A stretch of DNA of 64,000 nucleotides, from positions 124,001-188,000 of the forward strand of contig CAWFQE010000009.1 in assembly GCA_963817885.1 (NCBI GenBank). The letters run 5' to 3'. Numbering within the stretch: position 1 is the stretch's first letter; every line of letters begins with the position of its first letter. The position numbers and the translations under genes were made by a program. The stretch comes from CAVOHU01 sp963817885 (GTDB taxonomy: Bacteria; Acidobacteriota; Vicinamibacteria; Vicinamibacterales; JAKQTR01). This document shows positions 50,264 to 58,377 of this stretch, piece after piece. The notes below the pieces were generated by a model, which saw only the letters and a program-made list of their open reading frames with translations, had not been told where the DNA came from and ran no database searches.

Positions 50264-51169
50264 TTACCGGCTTCGCACCGTGATCGACCCGTCGCCGGAT
50301 TCGAGGCGCAGCGCCTTGCCGCCGGCGCCGAGCTTCCCCTTGAGAGTGTGCTTGTCCTGCCGCCCGCCGTCTGTGACCACCGCCCCGTCCACGTGCAGCG
50401 TCCCGTCGCCCGTGTGCGCGTCGATGTCCGCGTCAAACCTGGACGGAAGCTCGACGTGGACGCTGCCGTCGCCGGTCCGAACCTCCCAGTCCGCGTCCAT
50501 CACGCTGCCGTCTTTCGCCCGAAGCGTGGCCGATCCGTCCCTGGTCTCGAGCTGAACGGCCTTCAGCCGGCCCTCGAGCAGCACGCTGCCGTCTTCGGTC
50601 CGGATGTCGGCGCGCCCGTCGACGTTGCGGGCGTTGACCGATCCGTCGCCCGATCGGACGATCAGTTCGCCGGTGAATTCGTCAGCCTTCACGCTGCCAT
50701 CGGTGGACTCGAGGCTGGCTCGTCCGGAGAGCCCCAGCAGGCTGATCGACCCATCCCCGCTGCGTGCGACCAGATTCGATGATTTCGGGACCGAGGCGAC
50801 GATGTGGGCGCTCGGTGACACATTGAGCCCGAGGCCCCGAATCTGCACGCCCGTGCCGGGTTTCGGGATATTGACGGTAATCGTGTCGCCGGACTGCACC
50901 GCGCTGACATGAATCGCGTCGGTTGCGGCCTTGTCCGGTCCCCTCTTCTCGATTTCGATGAGGACTTCCTGTCGATCCCAGCCGCGGATCTCGATGGATC
51001 CGTCGAAGGTCGTCAGGTCGAGTTGCGGGGTGCCGGTGACCGCGAAACGCTTTTCTTCGCGGACCACGAACTGGTTGGTCGCAAGGGTGAGCTCGCAGCC
51101 TGCCGACAGGACCGCGAGAAGCACCGAAGTTGTCAGGGAAATGAGAGCGGATCTGCGGGTCGTGCGCAT
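50264..51169 (-). CDS. DUF4097-type beta-helix lipoprotein
   Basis: A 301-residue lipoprotein. The ATG at 51169 follows GGAGG by five bases. The signal peptide ends in a lipobox (LLAVLSAGC). The mature part is a run of right-handed beta-helix-like repeats with recurring SGDGSISL, STDGSVKA, SGDGSVNA, TEDGSVLL, TGDGSVHV and SGDGSITV motifs, as in the DUF4097 adhesin-like family. The function is unknown, probably a surface or envelope structural protein. It follows nagA by 64 bp. Confidence 0.88.
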   Translation of the reverse strand: MRTTRRSALISLTTSVLLAVLSAGCELTLATNQFVVREEKRFAVTGTPQLDLTTFDGSIEIRGWDRQEVLIEIEKRGPDKAATDAIHVSAVQSGDTITVNIPKPGTGVQIRGLGLNVSPSAHIVASVPKSSNLVARSGDGSISLLGLSGRASLESTDGSVKADEFTGELIVRSGDGSVNARNVDGRADIRTEDGSVLLEGRLKAVQLETRDGSATLRAKDGSVMDADWEVRTGDGSVHVELPSRFDADIDAHTGDGTLHVDGAVVTDGGRQDKHTLKGKLGAGGKALRLESGDGSITVRSR

Positions 51170-51233
51170 TGAAGCCTCCACTCCTGCTAATACGCGCGCC
51201 GGGGCGATAGGGTTCGGGGAGGAGAGCCGAACG

Positions 51234-52496
51234 TCACTCCCGGCCAGCCTGTCCCAGACACGCCTGGCCTCCGATGAGCGTGTCGACGACCTGCATCCGC
51301 TGGTCCAGCACGACGAGATCGGCGATCGCACCCTCGGCGATGACACCGTGCCCATGGAGACCCAGCTCGCGCGCAGGCGTGGTGGCGCACAGGACCGCGG
51401 CGTCGACCAGGCTCAATCCCACGACTCCCGTCAGCACGCGGAACACCCGGTCCATCGTCGCCGTGCTTCCGGCCAGCGTCTGGTCGTCGAGAAACGACGC
51501 TTGGGCGGTCACGAAGATGGTCCGCCCGCCGAGCCGGGCACGGGCGCCCGGCGGCAGGCCGGCGCCGGCGCTGCCGTCGGTAATGGCCATGACGCGGTCG
51601 GTGCCCTTCGCGGCAACCGCCACCCGCATCATGCCCGGATGTACGTGGTATCCGTCGCAGACCAGTTCCGCCGCGAGATCGGCCGACTGAAGCACGGCCC
51701 CGGCAAGACCCGGCTCGCGATGTCCCATGCGCGACATGCGGTTGAAGAGGTGGGTGGCCTGCTTCGCTCCCGCCTGGACGGCTGCCAGCCCCTGGTCGAA
51801 CGTCGCCCCGGAGTGCCCGAGCGACACGATGCACCCGGATCGGGCCAGCTCGCCGACAAGCTCGAGGCCGCCGGTGATCTCGGACGCCAGTGTCACGATG
51901 GCGACGTCGGGCCGTGCGGATTCGATCGCGGCGAGGATGTCACCGGCTTCGAAGCTGTCTTCTTCGTCCGCCGGCTCACTGGGATGGCCCGCTCGATCGC
52001 CTTCTGGCGACACGTGCGCGGACGCCGCCCCGCCCGGAACACGGAGGCATCGCGCAGCCTGGGCGCCCCTGAAGTCCGGGTTGATGAAGTTGCTCTCGAG
52101 GTGGGCCGGCAGGACTCGCGCGGCAGCAGGGGCGGGTGACAGGCGAGCCGCCCGGACATCCGCCAGCGTCCGCCGAAGCAGCGACGGCGCAGACGCGACG
52201 GTCGTCGGGCAGAACGAGGTCACCCCGTAGCGTGGCATCCGCGCGGCGAGAGCCGCGACCGCGCCGGGGCCGTCCATCGCGTCGATCCCCTCGAGGCCGT
52301 GCACGTGCACGTCGATGAACCCCGGCACGACGAACCGGCCCGAGAGGTCCCTTACCCCGGTGCCGGCGCCCGCCGGCAAGGCCTTCGAAAGAATCTCGAC
52401 GATCCGCCCGCCTTCCAGGACGAGGCTTCCTCCGCTCAGCACGCGATCCGGGAGCACCAGGTCGGCCCCGGACAGCACCTGCCGCGGGAGGTTCAT
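51234..52496 (-). CDS. nagA: N-acetylglucosamine-6-phosphate deacetylase NagA
   Basis: A 420-residue amidohydrolase that removes acetate from GlcNAc-6-P in amino-sugar recycling. Metal and active-site motifs are FVVPGFIDVHVHGLEGIDAM, PAHLESNFINPDFRGAQ, SLGHSGATFDQGLAAVQAGA, ATHLFNRMSRMGHREPG, LVCDGYHVHPGMMRV and the catalytic Asp in AITDGSAGAG. An insertion (about residues 155-185: GGAASAHVSPEGDRAG...) is unusual. The start overlaps the upstream PIN-like gene by 4 bp. It could act on products of the GH3 hexosaminidase at 19-20 kb. Confidence 0.93.
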   Translation of the reverse strand: MNLPRQVLSGADLVLPDRVLSGGSLVLEGGRIVEILSKALPAGAGTGVRDLSGRFVVPGFIDVHVHGLEGIDAMDGPGAVAALAARMPRYGVTSFCPTTVASAPSLLRRTLADVRAARLSPAPAAARVLPAHLESNFINPDFRGAQAARCLRVPGGAASAHVSPEGDRAGHPSEPADEEDSFEAGDILAAIESARPDVAIVTLASEITGGLELVGELARSGCIVSLGHSGATFDQGLAAVQAGAKQATHLFNRMSRMGHREPGLAGAVLQSADLAAELVCDGYHVHPGMMRVAVAAKGTDRVMAITDGSAGAGLPPGARARLGGRTIFVTAQASFLDDQTLAGSTATMDRVFRVLTGVVGLSLVDAAVLCATTPARELGLHGHGVIAEGAIADLVVLDQRMQVVDTLIGGQACLGQAGRE

Positions 52497-52957
52497 GGCC
52501 GGACCTCGGGCGCCGGCGATGTCCAGTCCGTATTGGCGTGGAGCTTCCGCCCGGCCAGCGGCAGGCCGGGGGGCTCGGGCTCTGCGGCCCCCTCCGGGGA
52601 TGGACCGCGCCGAAACACGCCGGCATCGAGCCGCGCGAGCAGGCGAACGAGCAGCCGCTCGTCGGGCGCATTCATCACGAGCACGCCGGGGCTGTCGGAT
52701 ACGGGAAACCGCCGGTCGTCGAGGTAGTCGCGATCGAGGCTGATGAGCGTCCGCCGCATCTCGCGGGCGCGCCGGAAGTGTTCGCCGTCGGGCGCACGGC
52801 GCAAATCATCGTGCTCCATCACGAACAGGACGTCCCAGTGCAGGCGTGTTCTCATGAACTCGACGACCCCTGCAGGCACGTTGGCGTCGGCGTAAACGCG
52901 AGGCTGGCGTGACTGGCGTTCGGCGACCAGCGCCAGCTCGGATGTGAGGGTACCCAT
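52493..52957 (-). CDS. PIN-like (DUF5615/Mut7-C type) domain protein
   Basis: A 154-residue protein. GGAGG lies nine bases before the ATG at 52957. RVYADANVPAGVVEFMRTRL, WDVLFVMEHDDLRRAPDGEH, RTLISLDRDYLDDRRFPV and GVLVMNA match the DUF5615/PIN-like fold, with acidic residues at the positions of the PIN active site (ADAN, SLDRDY). Such proteins are often toxins or RNA-processing enzymes, but no antitoxin gene is adjacent. It is coupled to nagA. Confidence 0.78.
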   Translation of the reverse strand: MGTLTSELALVAERQSRQPRVYADANVPAGVVEFMRTRLHWDVLFVMEHDDLRRAPDGEHFRRAREMRRTLISLDRDYLDDRRFPVSDSPGVLVMNAPDERLLVRLLARLDAGVFRRGPSPEGAAEPEPPGLPLAGRKLHANTDWTSPAPEVRP

Positions 52958-53006
52958 GAGTCGCGCCTCCCCCTGCACGGGTGAGCGGGAGCAGGCGGCA
53001 GGTCCG

Positions 53007-54125
53007 CTAGGTGGCCTGCCGGCGAGCTTTCGCCTGGCTGTGCAGATCCGCTACGAGCGCGTCGCGGTGGCGAAGCAGTTCCTTCCGCGGGCGCCGGTTG
53101 TGGGTTGCGCCCACCGCGTATTCGCAGAACAGCGGAAACGCGATGGTCGAGTCGCAGTAGGTGACCACCGTATCGGGCAGCACGCCCGGGTTGACCTTGC
53201 CCCAGCTGACCGCTTCGGACGGCGTCGCGCCCGAGAGTCCGCCCCAGACGACCTGGTCGGTCGTGAACTGGATGAAATAGTCGTTGCCGCCCTTGGGAAT
53301 CCCGTAGACCTCCCAGAGCGTGGGCTGGCCCTGGAGGTAGAAGTTCTTCGGCGATCCGCCGCCGACAATCACGCAGCCGTTCTTCTTGCCGGCGAGGATG
53401 ATCGCGCAGACCTCGTTGACGTCGCGGTTCGGGTTGATCATCGCGCGCCCGCCGTTCATCAGCTCGTGGTAGGCCACGTTCATCCCGATCGAGCTGTCGC
53501 CCGGCGACGAGGTGTAGATCGGCACGCCGGCGGCGGCGGCGCTCGCGACAACCGAGTACTCCTCGCAACCGGGGAAGCGCGCCATCAGGTCGCGGCCCAT
53601 CCGCTCGTGCAGCTCGGCCGACGACACGGGCTGGTCGAAGCGCTCGCGTTCCAGGAAACCCCGCACGTAGGTGTCGGTGTCGAGCAGGACTTTCGACGGA
53701 AACAGCACGTCGTAGATCCGGATGACCCCCTGGTCGTGCAGATCCACGTCGTCGACGAAGGGCGTGCCCCGGAAGAGGGTGAAGTTCAGGGCGTAGTGGA
53801 GGTCGTGATAGAGATTGGCGCCGGTGCTGATGACGAAATCGACCAGGCCGCGATTCATGAGCTCGATCACGCATCCGCCCAGGCCCGCCGGCGTCATGGC
53901 GCCTGCGATGGTCAGGCCGATCGTCGTGTCGCTCTCGGGCGCGAGCATCCTCTCGGAGTAGATGCGGCACGCCTCCGACAGCCTCGCGGCGTTGAACGCC
54001 TGGAATCCGTCGTCAATCAGTCGGCGTATCTCCGGGCTGCCCTGCGGCCGATAGTACCGAATCGGCTTTCCCGAGAGATAATCTCTGGCGGTCTTGGCGC
54101 TATGTCCCGGGGCGCGATGCGGCAC
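53007..54125 (-). CDS. Deoxyhypusine synthase-like protein
   Basis: A 372-residue protein of the deoxyhypusine synthase family. DTTIGLTIAGAMTPAGLGGC, DFVISTGANLYHDLHYALNF, DVLFPSKVLLDTDTYVRGFL, IYTSSPGDSSIGMNVAYHEL and IVGGGSPKNFYLQGQPTLWE match NAD- and spermidine-binding segments. In eukaryotes and archaea this enzyme modifies eIF5A. Bacteria lack that target, and bacterial homologues may make homospermidine or similar polyamines. It starts the strand that continues with the PIN-like gene, nagA and the DUF4097 gene. Confidence 0.88.
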   Translation of the reverse strand: MPHRAPGHSAKTARDYLSGKPIRYYRPQGSPEIRRLIDDGFQAFNAARLSEACRIYSERMLAPESDTTIGLTIAGAMTPAGLGGCVIELMNRGLVDFVISTGANLYHDLHYALNFTLFRGTPFVDDVDLHDQGVIRIYDVLFPSKVLLDTDTYVRGFLERERFDQPVSSAELHERMGRDLMARFPGCEEYSVVASAAAAGVPIYTSSPGDSSIGMNVAYHELMNGGRAMINPNRDVNEVCAIILAGKKNGCVIVGGGSPKNFYLQGQPTLWEVYGIPKGGNDYFIQFTTDQVVWGGLSGATPSEAVSWGKVNPGVLPDTVVTYCDSTIAFPLFCEYAVGATHNRRPRKELLRHRDALVADLHSQAKARRQAT

Positions 54126-54240
54126 GAACGAACCTCCCGATTGGTGTTCTCGCTACTCGACAGTGAGACAGTCAGAACGGAAGGCGAACGCTCGGGCGGC
54201 GCGCATCGCGGGCCGCCAGCCGCCAGCCGGATCGACTCAT

Positions 54241-54259
54241 CGATGTTAGCTTAACATCG
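54241..54259. promoter_or_regulatory. Operator-like palindrome in the divergent gap
   Basis: CGATGTTA-GCT-TAACATCG is a perfect dyad followed by TTTT. It lies between the divergent deoxyhypusine-synthase-like and PH-domain genes, 10 bp before TTGACA (54270-54275). An operator is more likely than a terminator because no gene ends there. Confidence 0.45.
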
Positions 54260-54304
54260 TTTTGGCTCTTGACACGGCAGGCGCGGCGAGCGAAGGTAAC
54301 CGGC

Positions 54305-54784
54305 ATGAACAGCGTCAATTTCAGCGGGTGGGAGCAGGTCGGCATCATCGCGGGGAGCGTCGTGGCGATCGTGCTGCTGGCGCTCGGGTGGATCATCTAC
54401 CGCAAGGGCCGGCCGTTCGGCCCGGGCGACGTGTTCCGTGCGAGCCGATGGAGCAAGGGCAATCATCTTTTCCCGACCCAGGTTCAGATCACCCCGACCA
54501 ACGTCGTCCAGCACACGCCGCAGTGGTTCGGGAAGTACCAGCACTCGATTCACATGGCGCACATCGCGTCGGTCGGGATCGACACGCACATCCTGTTCTC
54601 GGACCTGTATATCGAGACCTCCGGCGGGGCCGCGCCCATCAAGTGCGAAGGCCATCGCAAAGGCGACGCGGTACGAATGAAGCAGCTCATCGAGCAGTAC
54701 CAGACCTCGTACTACGCCGCCGGCGGAACCAAGGTCCCTGTGGCATCACCTGCGCCCCCAGCGCAGCCGACGCCGGCTTCGTGA
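54305..54784 (+). CDS. Membrane-anchored PH-like domain protein
   Basis: A 159-residue protein. AAGG precedes the ATG at 54305. A membrane segment (VGIIAGSVVAIVLLALGWII) at residues about 8-28 is followed by a cytoplasmic domain with FPTQVQITPTNVVQHTPQWF and IHMAHIASVGIDTHILFSDL. That pattern resembles bacterial PH or YdbS-like domains. A Pro/Ala-rich tail ends it. The HD-GYP/GGDEF gene starts 19 bp later, so a joint signalling role is possible. Confidence 0.7.
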   Translation: MNSVNFSGWEQVGIIAGSVVAIVLLALGWIIYRKGRPFGPGDVFRASRWSKGNHLFPTQVQITPTNVVQHTPQWFGKYQHSIHMAHIASVGIDTHILFSDLYIETSGGAAPIKCEGHRKGDAVRMKQLIEQYQTSYYAAGGTKVPVASPAPPAQPTPAS

Positions 54785-54803
54785 CGGCGCCGCATCGAAC
54801 TCA

Positions 54804-57275
54804 ATGAACCAACTGCCGGTCAAGGCCAGGGTTTTCGTCGCAGGGATCATCGGTGCGGGCGCCTGCGTGGTCGGCGTCTCGCTGGCGTTCGCGACGTTCC
54901 AGGATCCTTCCCTCCTGGTCGTGCTTCTCTTCCTGGCGGTGGTGACCGCGATCCTCGTCAACCTGCCGGCCTCTGCCACGACGCGGACGCTGGCGGCGAC
55001 CGCGTCGTGCGGGATCGACCTGACGACGCTGCTGGTGGCGGGACCCGACGCGGCCATGCTGGTGTCGACGGCAGGCGCGTGGAGCAGCGCGTCGTTTCGA
55101 GCCAGGGTCGACAATCCGGCGTTCGGCATCCTCTTCAGGATGGCCAGCCATGCCATTGCGATGCAGGCCGCGGGCCGGCTGTTTCTTGCGCTGGGCGGCC
55201 GCGTCGGGAATTTTGGCGACTGGTCGTGGGTCGTGCCCTACCTGGGCGCGACGATGCTTTATTTCGCGCTCACCACCGTCGCCCGCGCGGCGCTGAAGTC
55301 GGTGATGACCAGCGCCGGCCTGACCCGCGCCTGGAAGCGATCGCTGGGATGGTCGGTGCCCGCGTGGCTGCTCGGCAGCGGCGTCGCGCCGACCTGCGCC
55401 ATCCTGCTGTCGCGGTCAGACCTGTGGCTGTTTCCGCTCGCCGCCTTGCCGCTGCTGGTGGCCTATCTCGCTCATCGGCTCTACGTGCGCGGGTTCGCAA
55501 CGCAGGAAACGAGGCTGAAGGAAGCGTCGAGCCTGCACCTCGCCACCATCGAGGCGCTCGCCATCGCGATCGATGCCAAGGATCGGTCCTCTCCGTCACA
55601 CATCCGCCGCGAGCAGTTGTACGCGGCGTCGCTCGCCCGCGAGTTCGGCATGTCAGAGCCCGAGATCCAGGGCGTCAAGACGGCGGCCCTGCTGCACGAC
55701 ATCGGCAAGCTGGCCGTTCCCGAGCACATCCTGTCGAAGCCCGGGCCGCTGACCTTCGAAGAGTTCCAGAAGGTGCGGATCCACCCGCAGGTCGGCGCCG
55801 AGATCATCGCGGGCGTTCCATTTCCCTATCCGGTCGCGCCGCTGGTCCTCTGCCACCACGAGCGCTGGAACGGGACCGGCTACCCCGCCGGCCTCAGGGG
55901 CACGGAAATTCCGCTCGGCGCCCGCGTGCTGGCGGTGGTGGACTACTTCGAGGCGCTGACCTCGGACCGGCCGTTCCACCTCGCGATCTCCGAAGCGGAG
56001 GCCATCAACATCCTCTGGCAGGAGGCCGGCAAGGCGCTCGATCCGGTGGCCGTAGCGCACTTCGTCGAGCTGCTGCCCTCGCTGCAGGAGGCGGCCCCGA
56101 GCCTGATTGGGGGAACCGGCGCAGCCGATGGAGCGGCCAGCGTGCCGGCCTCGGAGGGCCACGCGGCGGCGGCGCCCGAACAGAGCGAGGTGCTCCACAA
56201 CATCGCGCTCGCGCACAACGAGATCTACCGGCTCTACGAGCTCTCGCAGGCCATGGGGACCAGCCTCGGGGTCGCCGATTCGATGACGATGATTGCCTCG
56301 AAGCTCAGGAACCTGGTGCCGTTCTCCGCCTGCGCGCTCTTCATGACCGACAAGGAATCCGAATCCGTCAGGTGCCGGTTCGCGACGGGCACGGAAGCCG
56401 ATCGGCTGCGCCAGATCACCGTCCAGCAGGGCCGGGGCAACGTCGGCTGGGCCGTGCTGCACAAAGAGCCGGTCGTCAACGGCCGCCCGGCGGACGATCT
56501 CGAGGCCGCCGGGATTCAGCCGCCTGCGACCAGCCTGCACTCGGTGCTGATCTGCCCGCTCGTGTTCAACGAGCGCGTAATCGGGACGCTGGCGCTCTAC
56601 CACCTGGAGCCGCAGCACTTCTCCGAGGATCACCGCCGCCTGGCGAGCCGCATCTCGGAACAGGTGGCCGCGGTGATCTTCAACTCGATCGTGTTCGAGC
56701 AGACGCAGGAAGACTCGCTGACCGACCCGCTCACCGGGCTTCCCAACACGAGGTTCCTGTTCATGCACCTGGGCCGCGAGCTGGCCCGATCGAGCCGCCT
56801 GGGCTCGGCGCTGACCCTGTTCGTGCTCGATCTGGACAACCTCAAGGACATCAACGACGGCTTCGGCCATCACGTCGGCGACCGTGCGCTGCGCGAGGTG
56901 GCCACCGTGTTGCGGGCTGCGATCCGGCCGTACGACATCTGCGTCCGATACGGCGGCGACGAGTTCATCGTCGTGCTGTCGGAGTGCGGGACGGGGGAGT
57001 GCGAGGCCAAGCGGACCGAGCTGCAGCGGGCCGTGGAGGCGCTGAGCTTCGAGGCCCGCGGCGGGCGCCGCGTCCAGCTTGGCATCAGCGTGGGGGCGGC
57101 GGTGTTCCCGCAGGACGGCGAGAGCTACGAGGCGCTGCTGGCCGCCGCCGACATCCGGATGTACCGCGACAAGGGACTGCGCAAGAACTGGATTTCGCGC
57201 CCGGACGGCCACGACGCCGGCGCTTCCGCCTTCAGCCCCGAGGATTTGAAGCGCGCGGCCTCGGGGGTGCTGTAG
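54804..57275 (+). CDS. Membrane HD-GYP, GAF and GGDEF hybrid (c-di-GMP turnover)
   Basis: An 823-residue sensor. Residues about 1-225 form a multi-helix membrane domain of MASE type. The HD-GYP phosphodiesterase domain follows, with HDIGKLAVPEHIL near residue 298 and HHERWNGTGYPAGLRGTEIP near 351. A GAF domain covers residues about 470-620. The C-terminal GGDEF cyclase domain has an intact active site (RYGGDEFIVVL, residues 716-721) and an RxxD inhibition site (RPYD). Both catalytic motifs look complete, so it could both make and degrade c-di-GMP. Confidence 0.94.
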   Translation: MNQLPVKARVFVAGIIGAGACVVGVSLAFATFQDPSLLVVLLFLAVVTAILVNLPASATTRTLAATASCGIDLTTLLVAGPDAAMLVSTAGAWSSASFRARVDNPAFGILFRMASHAIAMQAAGRLFLALGGRVGNFGDWSWVVPYLGATMLYFALTTVARAALKSVMTSAGLTRAWKRSLGWSVPAWLLGSGVAPTCAILLSRSDLWLFPLAALPLLVAYLAHRLYVRGFATQETRLKEASSLHLATIEALAIAIDAKDRSSPSHIRREQLYAASLAREFGMSEPEIQGVKTAALLHDIGKLAVPEHILSKPGPLTFEEFQKVRIHPQVGAEIIAGVPFPYPVAPLVLCHHERWNGTGYPAGLRGTEIPLGARVLAVVDYFEALTSDRPFHLAISEAEAINILWQEAGKALDPVAVAHFVELLPSLQEAAPSLIGGTGAADGAASVPASEGHAAAAPEQSEVLHNIALAHNEIYRLYELSQAMGTSLGVADSMTMIASKLRNLVPFSACALFMTDKESESVRCRFATGTEADRLRQITVQQGRGNVGWAVLHKEPVVNGRPADDLEAAGIQPPATSLHSVLICPLVFNERVIGTLALYHLEPQHFSEDHRRLASRISEQVAAVIFNSIVFEQTQEDSLTDPLTGLPNTRFLFMHLGRELARSSRLGSALTLFVLDLDNLKDINDGFGHHVGDRALREVATVLRAAIRPYDICVRYGGDEFIVVLSECGTGECEAKRTELQRAVEALSFEARGGRRVQLGISVGAAVFPQDGESYEALLAAADIRMYRDKGLRKNWISRPDGHDAGASAFSPEDLKRAASGVL

Positions 57276-57282
57276 ACCCGCC

Positions 57283-58308
57283 TCAGCGGCTCCCTCCGGG
57301 GCCTCCACCGGCTCCCCGGCCGGCGGCCGGCGGACGCGGCGTCGCCCCGATTCCGAGCTTCTCGATCTTCCGCGTCTTCATGTTGTAGACATCGCCCGCC
57401 GACAGCACGTAGAACGGCTTCTCCCAGGGCTGATAGAGCCGCGTGTTGTCGTGGATGGCGACCTTCCATTTGCCCATCACTTCGAAGGTGTCGCCCGAAA
57501 CGATGATGGCGGTGCCTTCCGAGAGGCCGATCCCGAGCAGGGCCGGCATCTTCTGAATCACCTGCGTGAGGTCGTCCCACCGGTTGCGGGTGTTGATGTG
57601 CTGGTCGATGGCCGCCTTCCGCAGGAAGTTGAAGCCGTGCTCGTGCTCCTTTTCCGGCGTCATCATGATCTGCGCGCCGGCAATCGCCCCGCGCACCAGG
57701 TAGTCGCCCTGGATCGTCGCACCCGCCGAGCTGCCGCCGATCACGCCGCCGCGCTCGAGGACCTTGTGGAATTCCCGGTAGGTCAGCGTGTTCATGTACG
57801 AGTCCACGATGTTCCACTGGCGCCCGCCGTCGAACCACACGGCATTGGCGTCGCGAAGCACCTTGGCGAACTCTTCGGTGTCGGCAACCTTCGGATCGTG
57901 GGTGTGCAGCATCCTGACGTTCTTGAGGCCGCGCTTGATCCACGACGCGATGACCTGCTCCTCCTTGTAGACCTTGATGCTCCCGTCCTGGTTCTTGTTG
58001 CCCCCCGCGGTCGGCACGATCACGAACTTCGCATCGGGCCCGCCTGCCAGCTGGATGAACTTCTCGACAATGCCCGTGCCCTCGGTCGCGCCGCCGCCGA
58101 CGATGACGAGCGTGCCCCTGGCCGGCCCGTACTCAGGAGCCGCCTGGGGCGATGCGGGCTGGGACGCGGGTTTCGCCGGCGCGGCCTGAGGCGCTGCGGC
58201 CTGTGCCGAACCGGTCCTGGGCGGCGCGGCTTGCGCGAAAGCGAATCCGTTGAATGTGGCGCCCGCCAGCTGGACGGCCATCGCGAAGAGCAGCAATCGT
58301 CTACGCAT
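57283..58308 (-). CDS. Secreted cyanophycinase-like peptidase (S51 family)
   Basis: A 341-residue exported protein. The ATG at 58308 gives a signal peptide (RRRLLLFAMAVQLAGATFNG) and a Pro/Ala linker. The peptidase S51 domain has GTLVIVGGGATEGTGIVEKF, DANAVWFDGGRQWNIVD and the nucleophile Ser in GGVIGGSSAGATIQGDYLVR, then LSEGTAIIVSGDTFEVMGKW. Cyanophycinases cut Asp-Arg polymers; secreted homologues may act on other peptides. It is convergent to the HD-GYP gene, 7 bp apart. Confidence 0.9.
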   Translation of the reverse strand: MRRRLLLFAMAVQLAGATFNGFAFAQAAPPRTGSAQAAAPQAAPAKPASQPASPQAAPEYGPARGTLVIVGGGATEGTGIVEKFIQLAGGPDAKFVIVPTAGGNKNQDGSIKVYKEEQVIASWIKRGLKNVRMLHTHDPKVADTEEFAKVLRDANAVWFDGGRQWNIVDSYMNTLTYREFHKVLERGGVIGGSSAGATIQGDYLVRGAIAGAQIMMTPEKEHEHGFNFLRKAAIDQHINTRNRWDDLTQVIQKMPALLGIGLSEGTAIIVSGDTFEVMGKWKVAIHDNTRLYQPWEKPFYVLSAGDVYNMKTRKIEKLGIGATPRPPAAGRGAGGGPGGSR

Positions 58309-58377
58309 CAGGTCCCTCGAACTTGTTGTTCTGCGTTTTTCGGTCGAATCTTGATGTGGCAAGGATGGCGCACGGCT

